A DNA stretch of 6,716 nucleotides from positions 1-6,716 of the forward strand of contig JAISGC010000052.1 in NCBI GenBank assembly GCA_031263295.1, given 5' to 3'. The stretch comes from Rickettsiales bacterium. GTDB taxonomy: Bacteria; Pseudomonadota; Alphaproteobacteria; Rs-D84. The position numbers and the translations under genes were made by a program. Below, one piece after another: positions 5,757 to 6,716 of the stretch; within the stretch, counting starts at the first letter, position 1, and each line of letters opens with the position of its first letter. The notes under the pieces are model-generated. The model saw nothing but the letters and a program-made list of their open reading frames with translations, was not told where the DNA came from and searched no databases.

Positions 5757-5805
5757 GAGAATAAGAGAATGCGAACGCTTCGCGTTCGCAGAGAATAAGA
5801 GAATG
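5756..5805 (+). repeat. 50-nt octamer-hairpin leader element, copy B
   Basis: AGAGAATAAGAGAA, then a perfect 9-bp hairpin (stem 5770-5778 with 5782-5790, loop TTC), then GAGAATAAGAGA and ATG. It is the same as 2026-2075 read on the minus strand, with 47 of 50 identical and one compensatory stem pair. It begins at the last base of the SIMPL stop codon and ends with the ATG (5803-5805) of the next gene, so it fills the whole intergenic space. Confidence 0.92.
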
Positions 5806-6716
5806 AAACTCATTAAAGCACTTTTGCAAAAAATAAAGATGCAGCGCTTGTTGCGAGCCACATTATTCTCTTATTCTCTTATTCTCTTATTCTCTTCCAT
5901 TGGCGGCTTTGCCGCCAACGGAGCGGTCGACCCAACCCAGATGCTCTCGGTCGATCAATACAACCGAATGGAGCCGTATCTGAACAACAGGATGCGCAAT
6001 ACCTTGAAGCCCGCGGACGCGAAATATAATATGAGCTCCAACCAGGCCATGGCGCGCGCCGCTACGCCAGCCTCCGGCGCGGCCCTGTCGGGCTTTGCGA
6101 ATATAAATGCCGGAACCAGAAAATATAACAACGCGCAGAACGCGCGGGCCGCCGTCAACGCACCCAATGCGGGTGCCCGCCGCGTCGTGAAGCGCCCCGT
6201 TGTCGCGCGCGCCGCCACCGCCGCGAAGCAAACCGCCGCCCGCGCGGCCGCGCCGCAACCTGCGTCTACCAAGGCGCGGGCCGCCGCGATCAATGCTCCC
6301 GCGCGCGGGGGCGCAACGCCTGCAAGCGCGCGCCGGGTTGTTCAGCGCGCGCGCGCGGCCGCGCCCGGCGCGAATGCCGCCCGCGCCGCGGCGACTGCGG
6401 CCACCGCATCCAGTCAATTATCCAATCAGGCCATCCGCAAGGCCGCGGGCGAACGCACGGCCAGCCAGTGTTTGGCCGACTATACAAGTTGTATGGAAAA
6501 TTATTGCCATCGGCCGAATATGCGATACGACCGATGCTATTGCAGCGCGAAGCTGTCGCAATTGGATGCGCAATATAAACCCGAAATCGACAGGCTGACC
6601 AATCAACTGGCGATTCTGAAAAACGGCGTCGGCCTCGACGAGGCGCTCTCGCAGGAAGAGGCGAATCAGAGTTGGGACGAGATTTTCGGCGCTACCGGCG
6701 GGAACTCGATGGCCGA
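5803..6716 (+). CDS. Secreted Ala/Arg-rich protein with a cysteine motif, 3' end outside the window
   Basis: I do not recognise a named family. The frame is open from 5803 to the right edge: 304 codons without a stop. Residues 1-37 are a signal peptide: a basic start (MKLIKALLQKIK), core LFSYSLILLFS encoded by four TTATTCTC repeats, and probable cleavage near GFA/A (35-38). A polar segment follows to about 95, then a low-complexity Ala/Arg-rich basic region at about 96-205 with degenerate internal repeats (ARAAVNAP 114-121 and ARAAAINAP 158-166; ARRVVKR 125-131 and ARRVVQR 176-182). Next comes a cysteine motif C-x6-C-x4-C-x9-C-x-C (Cys 223, 230, 235, 245, 247), and then a helical, possibly coiled-coil stretch from about 250. 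The start at 5803 has only weak GAGA purines 8 nt upstream; ATG 5839 would still leave a complete signal peptide. The cysteines may form periplasmic disulfides or bind metal. Function is unknown. Confidence 0.85.
   Translation, partial: MKLIKALLQKIKMQRLLRATLFSYSLILLFSSIGGFAANGAVDPTQMLSVDQYNRMEPYLNNRMRNTLKPADAKYNMSSNQAMARAATPASGAALSGFANINAGTRKYNNAQNARAAVNAPNAGARRVVKRPVVARAATAAKQTAARAAAPQPASTKARAAAINAPARGGATPASARRVVQRARAAAPGANAARAAATAATASSQLSNQAIRKAAGERTASQCLADYTSCMENYCHRPNMRYDRCYCSAKLSQLDAQYKPEIDRLTNQLAILKNGVGLDEALSQEEANQSWDEIFGATGGNSMA
5863..5894 (+). repeat. Four perfect TTATTCTC repeats encoding a signal-peptide core
   Basis: Exactly four tandem octamers encode LFSYSLILLFS, residues 21-31 of the secreted Ala/Arg-rich protein. 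The orientation is opposite to the GAGAATAA arms in the leader at 5756-5805, so leader and signal sequence are complementary over at least 14 nt, separated by 57 nt (5806-5862). The same arrangement is found in mltA (1940-1971 with 2026-2075). Confidence 0.97.

Noticed and set aside
4938..5861. Minus-strand open frame of 307 codons over the SIMPL gene
   Set aside because: The SIMPL frame has a promoter, ribosome-binding site and family motifs; the antisense translation has no family features and crosses repeats.
5887..6598. Several open frames on both strands over the Ala/Arg-rich gene
   Set aside because: They are Gly/Arg/Ala- or Pro/Arg-rich shadows of a GC-rich low-complexity region; the frame from 5803 has a signal peptide and an ordered cysteine motif.

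Overview
The window looks like a chromosomal housekeeping segment of a Gram-negative bacterium. It carries a partial Obg GTPase, the lipoprotein murein transglycosylase MltA, the export chaperone SecB, the lipoprotein signal peptidase LspA and the membrane insertase YidC. It also carries a SIMPL-domain (DUF541) envelope protein and an alanine/arginine-rich, cysteine-containing secreted protein that runs off the right edge. The combination of SecB, a YidC with a large periplasmic domain and MltA indicates a proteobacterium. The protein style (for example the Asn/Ala-rich head of YidC and the short Obg tail) makes me favour an alphaproteobacterium, possibly one of the small-genome host-associated lineages; this taxonomic call is inference only.

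Layout: obgE (+, 5' end missing) converges with mltA (-). mltA and secB (+) diverge from a 102-bp intergenic region. secB converges with the lspA-yidC pair (-), which overlaps by one base (TAATG) and is probably translationally coupled. lspA and the SIMPL gene (+) diverge from a 352-bp region that holds a 275-bp inverted-repeat element. The secreted Ala/Arg-rich gene (+) follows the SIMPL gene with only 46 bp between them. Functionally the segment is dominated by envelope biogenesis: SecB delivers preproteins to the Sec machinery, YidC inserts membrane proteins, LspA cleaves lipoprotein signal peptides, and MltA is itself a lipoprotein substrate of that route.

The most interesting content is the repeats that sit exactly at gene boundaries. 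(1) An octanucleotide tandem repeat, GAGAATAA / TTATTCTC, occurs in the leaders of mltA and of the last gene, and again in opposite orientation inside both coding sequences. There it encodes the hydrophobic core of the signal peptide (shared peptide FSYSLILLFS) in two unrelated proteins. (2) A 50-nt element made of this repeat flanking a 9-bp hairpin occurs upstream of both genes. The copies are 47/50 identical, and the stem difference is compensatory. The element ends in an ATG at, or in frame with, the start of each gene. (3) A heptanucleotide repeat, TTAGTCG, lies at both convergent gene junctions, forms long hairpins, and places stops in all six frames. (4) The 275-bp element between lspA and the SIMPL gene ends in 12-bp inverted repeats whose outward-facing TTGACG sequences look like -35 boxes for both flanking genes.
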